Shown here: piece by piece, positions 8,666 to 17,868 of the stretch
How the letters are laid out: every line of letters starts with the position of its first letter
Position numbering within the stretch: position 1 is the stretch's first letter
Assembly (NCBI GenBank): GCA_002354735.1
Contig: DEMD01000011.1
Location: 310,001 to 374,000, forward strand
Length of the DNA: 64,000 nucleotides
DNA from: Gammaproteobacteria bacterium UBA2679
GTDB taxonomy: Bacteria > Pseudomonadota > Gammaproteobacteria > Pseudomonadales > Oleiphilaceae
Direction: 5' to 3'
Made by a program: the position numbers and the translations under genes
The notes under the pieces: generated by a model
Database searches by the model: none
What the model saw: the letters and a program-made list of their open reading frames with translations, nothing else
Told to the model about the DNA's origin: nothing

Positions 8666-9787
8666 TCAGCCCGAATTTGAGCCCTCACGCTGCCGATCAT
8701 CGCCCTGGTTGGTAGAAGGGTCACCCGTCTCGTCGTCTGTTCTGTCGCCCAGGTAGTCGCGCACGTAAACCTTGTTCATCATCACAAGCAGCACAGCAGC
8801 CACGGGGGCCGCCAGGAGCAGCCCGAGAACGCCAGCGAAGAGGCCAAGGCTGACCTGGATCGCCACTAGTACGGCCGGTGGAATTTCGATGGCCTGACGC
8901 TGGACGAGCGGCGTGATCACGTAGCCCTCCATGCCTTGGATGACGAAATACAGGATCGCCACATGCAGTACCAACTGCGGTTCACCCTGGGTGTAGGCGA
9001 CTAACAGTGCGGGAATCGCTGCCATCATCGGGCCGAAGTTAGGTATGAACTCCAGTAACGCGGCCAGCAGGCCGAGCGAGAGGGCCATCGGCATGCCAAG
9101 CGCCCATAAACCAAGCCCTATCAACAAACCGACCAGGGCCATCGACGCAATTCTACCAAGCATCCACCAGCTCAGTTTCTCCACCAATGCGTCAAGCACT
9201 TCCGAGGCATAGGCTCGACGATGCTGCGGAAACAGGCGGATCAGCATTGTTCGGTAAGTCTGCGGTTCAAAGGCGACGAAAAGGCCAATGAAGAAGATGA
9301 TGACCACATTGACCAAGGAACCGAAAGTGGTCGAGAACACGCCAGACACTTTCGAGAACCATTCACTCATCTGACTGCCATCGGCCTCGGCCTGTTGCTG
9401 CTGCACCTCGTCGATGACCTTGTTGGCCATCGGCAGGTCGGAGAGCTGCTGCTTGAGCTCGGCGATGCTATTCGGCACGACCTCCGCCAGTTGCTGGAAC
9501 TGCTGGGTAACGTTCGATGCAAAGGTGAATGCAAACAGACCGAATAGACCCAGCAACAGGAGTATCACAAGCCCAAGGGCAGTGCGGTGACCAAGCGGGG
9601 TGTGGCGGCTGATCCACTGCACAGGTATGAGATAGAACAGGGCAAGCAAGAGACCGGCAAACAGAATGAGCAGGACTTCGTGCCCAAACCAGAGTGTCGT
9701 CAGCAGGATGATTGTCGTGGCGAAAATCAGCGCTACTTTCCAGGCTCTGTGCACGAAGCGGTCTGAATCGCTGGGCGAATACTTCAT
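8666..9787 (-). CDS. AI-2E family (PerM-like) transporter
   Basis: From ATG 9787, with AAGGAT upstream, the product is 373 residues. The open frame extends to 9916, but that part does not look coding. Paired N-terminal helices, a central periplasmic-type segment rich in Gln (FQQLAEVVPNSIAELKQQL) and C-terminal helices with EFIPNFGPMMAAIPALL and VLGLLLAAPVAAVLLV are standard for this family. Members export small molecules or act in Na+/H+ antiport; the autoinducer-2 role holds for only a few. The C terminus is hydrophilic and acidic. Confidence 0.88.
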   Translation of the reverse strand: MKYSPSDSDRFVHRAWKVALIFATTIILLTTLWFGHEVLLILFAGLLLALFYLIPVQWISRHTPLGHRTALGLVILLLLGLFGLFAFTFASNVTQQFQQLAEVVPNSIAELKQQLSDLPMANKVIDEVQQQQAEADGSQMSEWFSKVSGVFSTTFGSLVNVVIIFFIGLFVAFEPQTYRTMLIRLFPQHRRAYASEVLDALVEKLSWWMLGRIASMALVGLLIGLGLWALGMPMALSLGLLAALLEFIPNFGPMMAAIPALLVAYTQGEPQLVLHVAILYFVIQGMEGYVITPLVQRQAIEIPPAVLVAIQVSLGLFAGVLGLLLAAPVAAVLLVMMNKVYVRDYLGDRTDDETGDPSTNQGDDRQREGSNSG

Positions 9788-10060
9788 TTCAACATCCTTT
9801 TTACGCCGGTGGGTCCTTAGAGCGTACGCGATAGTCGTGTAGCCGGATGCCTGCCTCGTCCAGGCGGGCCTCATATTCAGGCCACCGTTACGTCGGCGCA
9901 GCGGTAACAGGTTCACTCATCGATGAGGTAAATGTCCCACAGCATCACATCGGGCGATAATGACAAGGAATTGCCTGACAATGAGTCAGTTTCGACCTTG
10001 ACCCCCTCTCACCGATATTCAATATTGCTCCTGCCAACGCTCAGCAGGATTGAACAGATG

Positions 10061-11881
10061 ATGGACTACAAGGCCCCACTGCGCGACATGCGCTTCCTGA
10101 TCAACGAAGTGCTCGATTACCCGTCGCACTACGCCGCACTGCCAAACGGCGCAGACGCCACTCCGGATATGGTCGAAGCCATTCTCGAAGGCGCAGCGAC
10201 CTTATGCGAAGAAGTGCTGGCGCCCCTGAACCTGTCTGGCGATCGAGAAGGCTGTCGCTTCGAAAACGGTGAGGTCACCACACCCACTGGCTTTCGTGAG
10301 GCTTACCGTCAGTTCGTCGACGGCGGCTGGCAGGGTCTTTCGTTTCCGGAAGCCTATGGCGGCCAGGGCTTACCAGCGTCGATCAGTGCCATAAAGTCCG
10401 AGATGATGGGCACCGCCAACTGGTCGTTCGCCATGTATCCAGGGCTTAGCGTTGGTTGCATCAACACCATTGTGCAGTTTGGGAGTGATGAGCAGAAAGA
10501 CATGTACCTGCCATCGCTGGTGTCCGGCGAATGGACGGGCACGATGTGTTTAACCGAGCCGCAATGCGGCACCGATTTAGGGCAGATACAGACCAGGGCT
10601 GAACCTGCGGAGGACGGCACCTACAGAGTTACCGGCACCAAGATATTTATCTCAGCCGGCGAACATGATTTGACCGCCAACATCATTCATATCGTGCTCG
10701 CACGTGTGAGGGGGGCACCTGCCGGTACCCGTGGCATTTCACTGTTCATCGTGCCCAAGTTCCTGGTTTCGGCCGCTGGCGTGCCCGAAAAACGTAACGA
10801 CCTGGCGTGTGGCTCAATCGAGCACAAGATGGGTATTCGTGCATCGGCAACCGCAGTGCTCAATTTCGATGGGGCGACGGCGTTCATGATGGGTGAAGAG
10901 AACAAGGGGCTCGAAGCCATGTTCACCTTCATGAATACCGCCCGCATCGGTACCGCGATACAGGGCGTCTGTCATGCCGAGGCGTCGTTTCAGCGGGCAT
11001 TGCAGTATGCCAGCGAACGGCGCTCCATGCGGGCCCTCTCCGGCAAAAAGGATCCTGATTTCAAGGCCGACGCGCTCATCTGGCATCCCGACGTCCGACG
11101 GATGCTGCTGACACAGAAGGCCATCGCTGAAGGCGGGCGGGCGATGATCTACAGCGTCGCCAAGATCGCCGACTTTCTTGTCAATGCCGTGCTCGATGGT
11201 GATGTCAGCAGGCAGAAGGAGGAAGATAGCTGCCTAGGTTTCTACACGCCCATCCTCAAGGGTTTCCTGACCGAAATGGGCCTGGAAGCGGCTAACCTGG
11301 GTATGCAGGTGTACGGTGGGCATGGCTACATCCACGAACACGGCATGGAACAGATCGCGCGTGATGCCCGAATTGCGACGCTTTACGAAGGGACGACAGG
11401 TATACAGGCGCTCGATCTGCTGGGGCGCAAGGTGCTGCTGGCGACGAAGGGCAAATGCGTTCGCGACTTTACGCTGACCATGATGAAGTTCTCCAGGGGT
11501 CGTCTACTCCAGCCGGGCGCCATTGGCAAGATGGCGCGAAGCCTGCTCAAGCGCAGCGTCGAATGGAACATCCTTACCGGTCGCATCATGCTGCGCGCAA
11601 CCAAGGATCGGGAAGCAGTAGGTTCGGCCTCGGTGGACTACCTCATGTATTCAGGCTTCGTGATGATGGCCTATTTCTGGGCGCTGCAGGCAGACAAGGC
11701 GAGTGAACTGCTGCGCAGTGGCGCGGGCCGGGAGTCGGACGAGTTCTATCGCGCGAAGATTCAAACCGCGCAGTTCTACTTCGAACGTTTACTGCCCAGG
11801 GCCGGTTCACACTATACCAGCGCCATTGCACCGACCAGCTCGGTGTTGGACATGGACAAGAGCCACTTCGCCTTCGGCTGA
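10061..11881 (+). CDS. Acyl-CoA dehydrogenase (DmdC/FadE5-like, long form)
   Basis: The product is 606 residues from ATG 10061 (ATG 10058 is equally possible). The open frame to 9932 adds 43 residues lacking family features, and MDYKAPLRDMRFL is the normal N terminus. FAD and acyl-CoA binding regions are present (CLTEPQCGTDLGQIQT; KIFISAGEHD), and the YEGTTGIQALDL motif holds the catalytic Glu of this subgroup. A C-terminal domain of about 120 residues follows. It catalyses the first, flavin-dependent oxidation of acyl-CoA in beta-oxidation and passes electrons to ETF. It is divergent from the AI-2E gene and ends at a strong hairpin shared with the next, convergent gene. Confidence 0.92.
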   Translation: MDYKAPLRDMRFLINEVLDYPSHYAALPNGADATPDMVEAILEGAATLCEEVLAPLNLSGDREGCRFENGEVTTPTGFREAYRQFVDGGWQGLSFPEAYGGQGLPASISAIKSEMMGTANWSFAMYPGLSVGCINTIVQFGSDEQKDMYLPSLVSGEWTGTMCLTEPQCGTDLGQIQTRAEPAEDGTYRVTGTKIFISAGEHDLTANIIHIVLARVRGAPAGTRGISLFIVPKFLVSAAGVPEKRNDLACGSIEHKMGIRASATAVLNFDGATAFMMGEENKGLEAMFTFMNTARIGTAIQGVCHAEASFQRALQYASERRSMRALSGKKDPDFKADALIWHPDVRRMLLTQKAIAEGGRAMIYSVAKIADFLVNAVLDGDVSRQKEEDSCLGFYTPILKGFLTEMGLEAANLGMQVYGGHGYIHEHGMEQIARDARIATLYEGTTGIQALDLLGRKVLLATKGKCVRDFTLTMMKFSRGRLLQPGAIGKMARSLLKRSVEWNILTGRIMLRATKDREAVGSASVDYLMYSGFVMMAYFWALQADKASELLRSGAGRESDEFYRAKIQTAQFYFERLLPRAGSHYTSAIAPTSSVLDMDKSHFAFG

Positions 11882-11885
11882 GAGA

Positions 11886-11909
11886 ACGGCCAGCTGAACG
11901 GCTGGCCGT
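11886..11909. terminator. Bidirectional terminator-like hairpin
   Basis: ACGGCCAGC (11886-11894) and GCTGGCCGT (11901-11909) form a perfect 9-bp stem with a 6-nt loop between two convergent genes. No T-run follows. Confidence 0.6.
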
Positions 11910-11921
11910 AATGATCGCTCT

Positions 11922-13163
11922 CTACTGATTCCAACCGGCAGGAATGTAGCCCTCGCGGATCCGCTGTGGATGATCACCGACATCTACGCGAGCCACTTCC
12001 TCGCCAGTCGCAAAGGAAATCACCGACATCTGGTCAGTGCCGCTCCATGACACATAACAATGCTCGCCAGCGGCATCGGTGGTCACCCAGTAAGGCTTGG
12101 TGCCGATATCTGTCAGCAGCTCATATTCGAAGGTCTCTCTGGAAACTATCGCTACGTAGTCGCTCATGGTGCCGGCTACACAGAGGGTCTTGTCGTCACC
12201 ACTGAGCGCAATGCCATGATGAGCTGAATCGTTGACGTAATCGCGTCGCGGCACATCCGGTATCAGATTCGGCAGATCAGCCTTTCTCGTGATGCGGTCC
12301 TGGACCATATCGTATTCAACGAAGCCATGCAGGAATGAGAGCTGGAAATAGAAATAACGCTCATCATCAGTATGCGTCATGGGTCGGACCGCCGGACTCA
12401 AGCCGGGAAAGCCGGCTGCAGCGAGCTTTTCCGCCATATCAAACTTCTTGACGATTTCTAGAGAGCGGGCATCTACGATCTGGAATACGCGGTCACCCTT
12501 GGTAGAGTCCCAGAAACTCGAATCGAGTGGCGTGAAGACATTCCCTATACTGGCGTGATAAATCAGCTTACCATCTTTCGAGTACACATTCTCATGCGGG
12601 GAATTGCCTGACGGGAAGCGACCGCGCTCGGCGCCGGTTTCTACATCGAGAATATGCACCACCTTGCCTGTCGAGGCCGAGACAGCGACTTCAGTGCCAT
12701 CCGGCGACAGCGCCATGTGGTCGGAGCGGAAACCCTCGACCTGAAAGCGCCAGGCGATTTTCCCGGTTGCCATTTCGATGGCCACCACGTCGGCAAAGCT
12801 GGGGCGTGAGATGACCAGCAGCCGCCCATCCAGGCTGCTGTACATGTCGTCGACCAGCTGATCATTGCCTTCGCCGATCAGGTTTCTCACAGTCTGGAAT
12901 CCAATGAGGCGGATTGGGTTGAACAGCAGCTCGGTCATACGCTTGCGCTTGTCAGGCACGGCGTTAATGCGTCCAATCGGTGCATAGGATTCGCTGTCAA
13001 TTACATCAATAGTGCCTTCCCAGTTATTGCCGACGAATATTACGCGACGCGTATCAGCGGCGCTCGCGGTCTGAACGCCGGCGGAGCCGAGGAGCAGCGC
13101 AGCGGACATTGTCAGTACACGACACAGGATTGGCTTTTGTATGGTTTTGAGTGTTGAAAACAT
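11922..13163 (-). CDS. Exported YVTN/YncE-type beta-propeller protein
   Basis: The 413-residue product starts at ATG 13163 (AAGGAAA upstream; the frame runs on to 13217). A signal peptide ends near TASA-ADTRR. The rest is a series of blade-like repeats such as VIFVGNNWEGTIDVID, MALSPDGTEVAVSAS, VHILDVETG and GIALSGDDKTLCVAG, a seven-bladed propeller related to YncE and to the beta subunit of quinohemoprotein amine dehydrogenase. No quinone or haem ligands are evident. It is probably a periplasmic binding or scaffold protein; no partner is encoded nearby. Confidence 0.82.
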   Translation of the reverse strand: MFSTLKTIQKPILCRVLTMSAALLLGSAGVQTASAADTRRVIFVGNNWEGTIDVIDSESYAPIGRINAVPDKRKRMTELLFNPIRLIGFQTVRNLIGEGNDQLVDDMYSSLDGRLLVISRPSFADVVAIEMATGKIAWRFQVEGFRSDHMALSPDGTEVAVSASTGKVVHILDVETGAERGRFPSGNSPHENVYSKDGKLIYHASIGNVFTPLDSSFWDSTKGDRVFQIVDARSLEIVKKFDMAEKLAAAGFPGLSPAVRPMTHTDDERYFYFQLSFLHGFVEYDMVQDRITRKADLPNLIPDVPRRDYVNDSAHHGIALSGDDKTLCVAGTMSDYVAIVSRETFEYELLTDIGTKPYWVTTDAAGEHCYVSWSGTDQMSVISFATGEEVARVDVGDHPQRIREGYIPAGWNQ

Positions 13164-13266
13164 TAGGGTTTCCTTGTTCTTGTCGGTAGGGTGCGCAACG
13201 CACCCGGGATCGTACAACCCTCTCAGGTTATAGCGAATGACAAGCCGAACTGAGAATCTGGTCGCA

Positions 13267-14160
13267 TTATCGACGGTAAAAGCGGAACTGCGCGTGCTGT
13301 TGCCACCACAGCCCGATGATGATCAGAACCAGGCCGATATAGGTCGAAGGCCGAATGGTTTCACCAAGAATGAAGTGAATGAACACGAGCGACAGGAAAG
13401 GCGAGATGAAGATAAGATTGCTGACCTGGGAGGTGTTTTCAGCAAGTCGCATGGCCCGGCTCCAGAGCACGAAAGCGATGCCCATTTCAAACACGCCGAT
13501 ATAGACAGCGGCCAGAACACCGGTGCCAATATCCTTTGGCAGCCCCGCCGTGGCGAGACAAAGCAGAAGGATTAACGGCAGACCGAAGAGGAAGTTCAGG
13601 AAGAGACCCGCCAGCGGGTCGCGGGTGTCACGAGTATTGATGATCCAGTACATCGCCCAGATCACGGTGCTGGCCAGCGCCATTCCCACACCGATGGAAT
13701 CGGAAAATTCAAGTCCCAGTAGATCACCACGGGTTGCGATGACCACCACACCGCTATAGCACACGAGGCCCGCCAGCAAGTCGCTCCGGCTGAGTTTCTG
13801 ACCAAGCAGTGGCACCGACAGGTAAGTGAGGGTGAGTGCCCAGGTATAATTTAGCGGCTGCGCCTCCTGTGCCGGCAGTCGATCGAAGGCTTCGAAGAGC
13901 ACGAGGTAATACAGTACAGGGTTGAGCAGACCCATGAGCACCGAGATCAGATACTGCCGGGGCGAGAGCGCGATAACCGCCTGCCAGCGACGCTGCAGCG
14001 TCAGTATGCAGGCGAGGACCAGGACCGACGTGGCGCAGGCGACCAGCATTAGCTGCAGAGGACTGAGCTCGCCGAGCGAGAGCTTGAAGGCTGTGGCGAC
14101 GGTCGACCAGAGCATAACCGTCGCTGCACCGAATGCGAGAGCCTGTTTCTGATTCTTCAG
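13267..14160 (-). CDS. DMT-superfamily (EamA) exporter, probable CTG start
   Basis: Ten predicted membrane helices in two EamA repeats define a drug/metabolite transporter; the substrate is unknown. The first ATG (14115) would begin inside helix 1. The in-frame sequence upstream adds KNQKQALAFGAATV, which completes the usual EamA N terminus. The only plausible initiator there is CTG at 14160, with GAGGG 9 nt before it, because an in-frame TGA lies seven codons upstream of the ATG-proximal block's start. I therefore place the start at the CTG, giving 297 residues. The start is inference; the family call is firm. Confidence 0.8.
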   Translation of the reverse strand: MKNQKQALAFGAATVMLWSTVATAFKLSLGELSPLQLMLVACATSVLVLACILTLQRRWQAVIALSPRQYLISVLMGLLNPVLYYLVLFEAFDRLPAQEAQPLNYTWALTLTYLSVPLLGQKLSRSDLLAGLVCYSGVVVIATRGDLLGLEFSDSIGVGMALASTVIWAMYWIINTRDTRDPLAGLFLNFLFGLPLILLLCLATAGLPKDIGTGVLAAVYIGVFEMGIAFVLWSRAMRLAENTSQVSNLIFISPFLSLVFIHFILGETIRPSTYIGLVLIIIGLWWQQHAQFRFYRR

Positions 14161-14237
14161 ATGCCGACGCCCTCATGAGCTGTCAGCGTTGCGAAGTATA
14201 TCCTCCAAGGCGCGAAAATCACCGCGTGCAAAGCCTC

Positions 14238-15317
14238 CTATACGGCTCTTTTGATGGGCTCTGCGGCCAAGAGAAGTGCCTCGCCAGCCGCGACGATTTC
14301 CTTGCCGATGGCAATATTGCCGGCTGAGCCCGCGAGTGCAGCTTCGGCATTGCGTTCAACATCATGCATGAGCGCAACCACCCTGCGCAGCTCTTCGATC
14401 TGCACGCTGGTCAGACTGGAAATTTCCTCGACTGAGTGTTGGCCTTGGAGAACGGCATCCTGCAGTGCTTCATAAAGCGCGCTGATCCGGCCCTGGCTCT
14501 CGGCAACGATAGCTTGAAGCGAGTGGGAAAATTTTGTCGCTTCATCACAGAGGTCAAGTTCGACAGTGCTCAGATCATGAACGAGCTTGTTGATATCTTT
14601 CGCCTTGGTTCCTGCTTTCTGCGCAAGGCTTTTGACTTCATCAGCTACGACGGCGAAGCCTCGCCCGAGGTCGCCGGCTCTTGCTGCTTCGATTGCGGCG
14701 TTGAGCGCGAGCAGGTTTGTCTGATCCGATATATCGGATATGGTCTTGGTGATCTCGTTGATCTGGTTAAATTCGGTGCTGAAGGTTTCCATTTTCACCA
14801 CAAGCGTACCGGACCACTGCGCCGCCCGCACCACTTCTGCAATGAGGCTTTGCATGTGCTTCTGAACCGAAATTGCTGTCTGATTCAACTGGGCAATTTC
14901 GACCCCAGTCGCACTCGAAGTTTTTTCGATATTCACCCCATGTTGTGAAGCCGTCTCGATGGCCTGGTTGGTAACCTTGATGTGCTCAAGTCGCTCACCC
15001 GAGGCGACATTGACCCGGGTGGCCACTTCGCTGACCCGTTTGCCGAGCGCGATCACCCCCTCCGCCTGCTGTTTCAGCTTCAAGTCTGGCTGTATTACTG
15101 CCTCAGCCTCCGTCGCAGCACGCTCACGATCACGATGCAGTGCACTCCACTGCCCGAAGAGAAACACGCAAAACGGCACAGTGTAGGTCAGCATCAGTCT
15201 GATGACGCTCACGGGCTCAGTGCCAAGGAGCCCCTGCCACTGGTTGATGAGATTGAGAATGGTGCCCACCACCAGCGCGACCCAGCACGCTTTCAGAAAG
15301 TTCAGTTTCATATTCAC
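14238..15317 (-). CDS. Methyl-accepting chemotaxis-type transducer without periplasmic domain
   Basis: The 359-residue protein has two N-terminal helices (about 10-27 and 38-55) joined by a loop of only about ten residues, then a cytoplasmic signalling region. The conserved hairpin tip [19 protein letters not shown] is intact, followed by [15 protein letters not shown]. With no sensory domain outside, it must respond to membrane state, an intracellular cue or a partner. There is no HAMP domain, and no CheR-binding pentapeptide at the C terminus. It is a lone gene; no che operon is in the window. Confidence 0.87.
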   Translation of the reverse strand: MNMKLNFLKACWVALVVGTILNLINQWQGLLGTEPVSVIRLMLTYTVPFCVFLFGQWSALHRDRERAATEAEAVIQPDLKLKQQAEGVIALGKRVSEVATRVNVASGERLEHIKVTNQAIETASQHGVNIEKTSSATGVEIAQLNQTAISVQKHMQSLIAEVVRAAQWSGTLVVKMETFSTEFNQINEITKTISDISDQTNLLALNAAIEAARAGDLGRGFAVVADEVKSLAQKAGTKAKDINKLVHDLSTVELDLCDEATKFSHSLQAIVAESQGRISALYEALQDAVLQGQHSVEEISSLTSVQIEELRRVVALMHDVERNAEAALAGSAGNIAIGKEIVAAGEALLLAAEPIKRAV

Positions 15318-15501
15318 TCTTGGTCCGGCCTGTTTGGATACAGCTTAGTTGAGATGAGAATTTTTGAGATGTTGTACTGTCGTGCCGGGCTTTTTTATGC
15401 GGATTATTCAGCGCTGACGACGGTATCAACCGGATGTCGTATGTCATCGAGCCGCTGTGATTGATAGTGTAGGGGCTTAGTGATTTTCGGAGCCCTCGAA
15501 G

Positions 15502-16542
15502 ATGTGTAGATGGACCGGTCTGGTCATTCTGGCTAGTGCCCTTATGTCGTTTATCCAGTCAGCGGTCGCTTACGAAGCGAAACACTGTGATCAGGCACTC
15601 ACGCCAGCAGATGATCTCGTTACCGCACTGGCTCGACTGCCCGAGTCGGGGCCTCATCAAACGATCTGCCTGAGCGAAGGTACTTTCCAGCTGGATCGCA
15701 TGCTTGAAATCCGCAGAAGCGGACTGACCCTGCAAGGGAAGGGCAGCGCCAGCACCGTCCTGCAGATGAAACAGGGTGTATCCAGTCCCGTGGTCGTGGT
15801 CGGCGATGCCAGGCACCAGGAACCAGGTTTCAGGGTTGCAAATGTCCAGATCGAAGCGCTGGCCATCCGAGGTAGTCAGAAGAGTGCCCAGGAGTTTTAT
15901 CCGCCACTGCCTTATCTGAGCAACAGCGCACTAATTATTCGTGGAGGCGAAGATATCGACCTGGAGAAGCTCGATGTCAGGCACTGCCGTAGCGCCTGCG
16001 TACTGACAGAATACGATAGCCGCAAGGTCTCGCTGACCGATAGCCACATCAGTGATGCGCAATGGGATGGCATATCGCTCAACCGGGCAGGCCCTACTAT
16101 TATCTCGGGTAATACGATCCGCAACAACGTGGCCGCGGGCATCACCGTTGAGTACATGACCTCATCGCTTATCAGCAACAATGTCATCGCTGGCAATGGC
16201 TCGCACGGACTGTACCTTGCCGATGCCGAGCATAATGAATTCCGTAGCAACGATATTCATGGCAATCATCTGGCAGGCGTTTTCATTACCTGCTCCATCC
16301 GCCACCACGACGAGGTGATGTGCTGGGATGACAGCTTCAGTCGTGACAACACCTTCGTGGACAACGAGTTTACGCAGAACCGTTTCGGCTACCAGGTTGC
16401 GGTGGACAAGGCTGCTAACTGTCTCGACTGGGCGCGCCCACGGAACATATCGCGAAGCGACACCTTCGTTGCCAGCCCCAATAAGGAGCCAAGATGGGAG
16501 GATTTTGGCCGCTGCCTGGCGTTTGATGCGGGCGAAAGCTAG
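15502..16542 (+). CDS. Exported right-handed parallel beta-helix protein
   Basis: The 346-residue protein has a signal peptide (hydrophobic stretch, cleavage after SAVA, about residue 24). It also has serial PbH1 turns such as ISGNTIRNNVAAGITV, ISNNVIAGNGSHGLYL and FRSNDIHGNHLAGVFI, the NosD/pectate-lyase-like solenoid. Such proteins bind or cleave polysaccharides, but no lyase active site could be assigned, so no reaction is proposed. Six cysteines outside the helix core suggest disulfides. A Ter-like repeat lies 35 nt after the stop. Confidence 0.82.
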   Translation: MCRWTGLVILASALMSFIQSAVAYEAKHCDQALTPADDLVTALARLPESGPHQTICLSEGTFQLDRMLEIRRSGLTLQGKGSASTVLQMKQGVSSPVVVVGDARHQEPGFRVANVQIEALAIRGSQKSAQEFYPPLPYLSNSALIIRGGEDIDLEKLDVRHCRSACVLTEYDSRKVSLTDSHISDAQWDGISLNRAGPTIISGNTIRNNVAAGITVEYMTSSLISNNVIAGNGSHGLYLADAEHNEFRSNDIHGNHLAGVFITCSIRHHDEVMCWDDSFSRDNTFVDNEFTQNRFGYQVAVDKAANCLDWARPRNISRSDTFVASPNKEPRWEDFGRCLAFDAGES

Positions 16543-16914
16543 CTCGAGGCAGATAATCGATCACACTCCTGGCTACTATACCAGACCGGTGTAGATGGTT
16601 TTCGTAGCGCTTCACCCAACCCTCCCATTAAACAGAGTTAACTACATAAAAAATGGTTCAAGACTAAGAAGGGCTGCCTTCTCCTGGTTATACCCCTGTC
16701 GGCGGTAACATCTATCGGCTTTGGCTACCTCGTTTCAGACTTTGCAGCGCTAGCCTGATCATCCAGGGCGCGACAAAATCATGAGAATCGCTCAATATGG
16801 AGGCCTGCTTGTGAATCGCTCGGATCTGATTGGCGTATTGAGTGCCGTCAGGTTCAACCCAATGCCCGTAATACGACTGGCATTGAAGGATCAGGCAAGA
16901 ACTTGGAGTATTTT
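16543..16914. other. 372-bp intergenic region with a Ter-like site and an orphan hydrophobic ORF
   Basis: Between the beta-helix gene and the radical SAM operon. It holds the Ter-like repeat at 16577-16589 and a short open frame at 16654-16758. That frame encodes a basic start (WFKTKKG) and one hydrophobic segment (CLLLVIPLSAVTSIGFGYL), but no ATG, GTG or TTG precedes it before an in-frame TAA. It may be the remnant of a small membrane protein. No clear promoter was assigned. Confidence 0.5.
16577..16589 (+). repeat. Candidate Ter-like site, copy 4
   Basis: Core TATACCAGACCGG preceded by AC; with flanks it is identical over 16 bases to the copy near 2776. It is 14 kb from the tus-like gene, in the same orientation, between genes. 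Confidence 0.45.
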
Positions 16915-17868
16915 ATGCACAAAATCCAGCAGAGCGAACAGCGCATTCCGCTTCGCGTGGCTGATTCCTCTGAAGACCTGTGGACCCACACACGTGATGG
17001 CGAGCCCCGCGGCTACATCGATGCGCAAGGACTGAAAGAGCTATGGATACACACTGGTACCGCTTGCAATCTGGCGTGTCCATTCTGTCTGGAAGGTTCT
17101 TCGCCAGGTGATAAGCGTCTTCTACCAATGTTGCTAAGCGACGTGCAAAGCTATCTGGATGAAGCCCTGACCCTTGGGGTAGAGCAGTTCTCGTTTACTG
17201 GAGGTGAGCCCTTCGTTATACGGGATTTCGTGAATATTCTTGAGTATGCCAGTCGTCTACGACCCTGTTTCGTGTTGACCAATGGCACGGCGCCGCTCCT
17301 GCAAAGAACCCACCAACTGGCAGGGCTGCGCGAGAGTGCGCATCCAATCAGGTTCCGCATCAGCCTCGATTATCCCGATGCTTCGCGACATGATGCCGGT
17401 CGAGGTAAGGGCAGTTTCGAAGAAGCACTGCAGGGTATCCGCTGGCTCACGGAAAACGGCTTCGACGTCTCCATCGCCAGACAGATGGAGGCTAATGAAA
17501 ACTCAGCTGCAGTCGAGAACAAATTTCGCCTGCTGCTGCAGGGTGCCGGCATACGAGAAAACGTGGCCTTCACCGCGTTTCCCGACTTCGGCACACCCGG
17601 CGCACAAGGCAGCGGTCCGGAAATCACCGAGACCTGCATGAACAGATATCCAACCGAGGCTGACCGCGCGCATTTCATGTGCGCATACTCCCGTATGCTG
17701 GTGAAGCGCAACGAGCAGGTTGGCGTGGTGTCCTGTACCCTGGTCGATGACGATCCCGAGTACGATATGGGCAGTAGTCTCGCTGCGAGCCTTGATACGC
17801 GCGTCATGCTCAAGCATCACCGCTGCATGAGTTGCTATCGCGATGGCGCCAGCTGTAGCGCACCCTGA
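16915..17868 (+). CDS. Radical SAM enzyme of unknown specificity
   Basis: The product is 317 residues from ATG 16915, with GGAG 7 nt upstream; a TTG at 16903 is in frame but less likely. The CX3CX2C cluster motif (Cys51, Cys55, Cys58) and the Gly-rich SAM motif TGGEP define a radical SAM protein. Further cysteines gather at the C terminus (CMSC at 304-307, Cys314) and may hold a second iron-sulfur cluster. The reaction is unknown. The stop overlaps the next ATG (TGATG) and a symporter follows, so the three genes form an operon; uptake of a substrate that the two enzymes then process is a reasonable guess. Confidence 0.83.
   Translation: MHKIQQSEQRIPLRVADSSEDLWTHTRDGEPRGYIDAQGLKELWIHTGTACNLACPFCLEGSSPGDKRLLPMLLSDVQSYLDEALTLGVEQFSFTGGEPFVIRDFVNILEYASRLRPCFVLTNGTAPLLQRTHQLAGLRESAHPIRFRISLDYPDASRHDAGRGKGSFEEALQGIRWLTENGFDVSIARQMEANENSAAVENKFRLLLQGAGIRENVAFTAFPDFGTPGAQGSGPEITETCMNRYPTEADRAHFMCAYSRMLVKRNEQVGVVSCTLVDDDPEYDMGSSLAASLDTRVMLKHHRCMSCYRDGASCSAP

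Noticed and set aside
11812..11821. ACTATACCAG, a partial match to the repeat
   Set aside because: It encodes the SHYTSA residues of the acyl-CoA dehydrogenase and stops matching after CCAG.
15513..15523. ACCGGTCTGGT, a reversed partial match to the Ter-like repeat
   Set aside because: It is in the signal-peptide codons of the beta-helix gene and lacks the TATAGT part of the motif.
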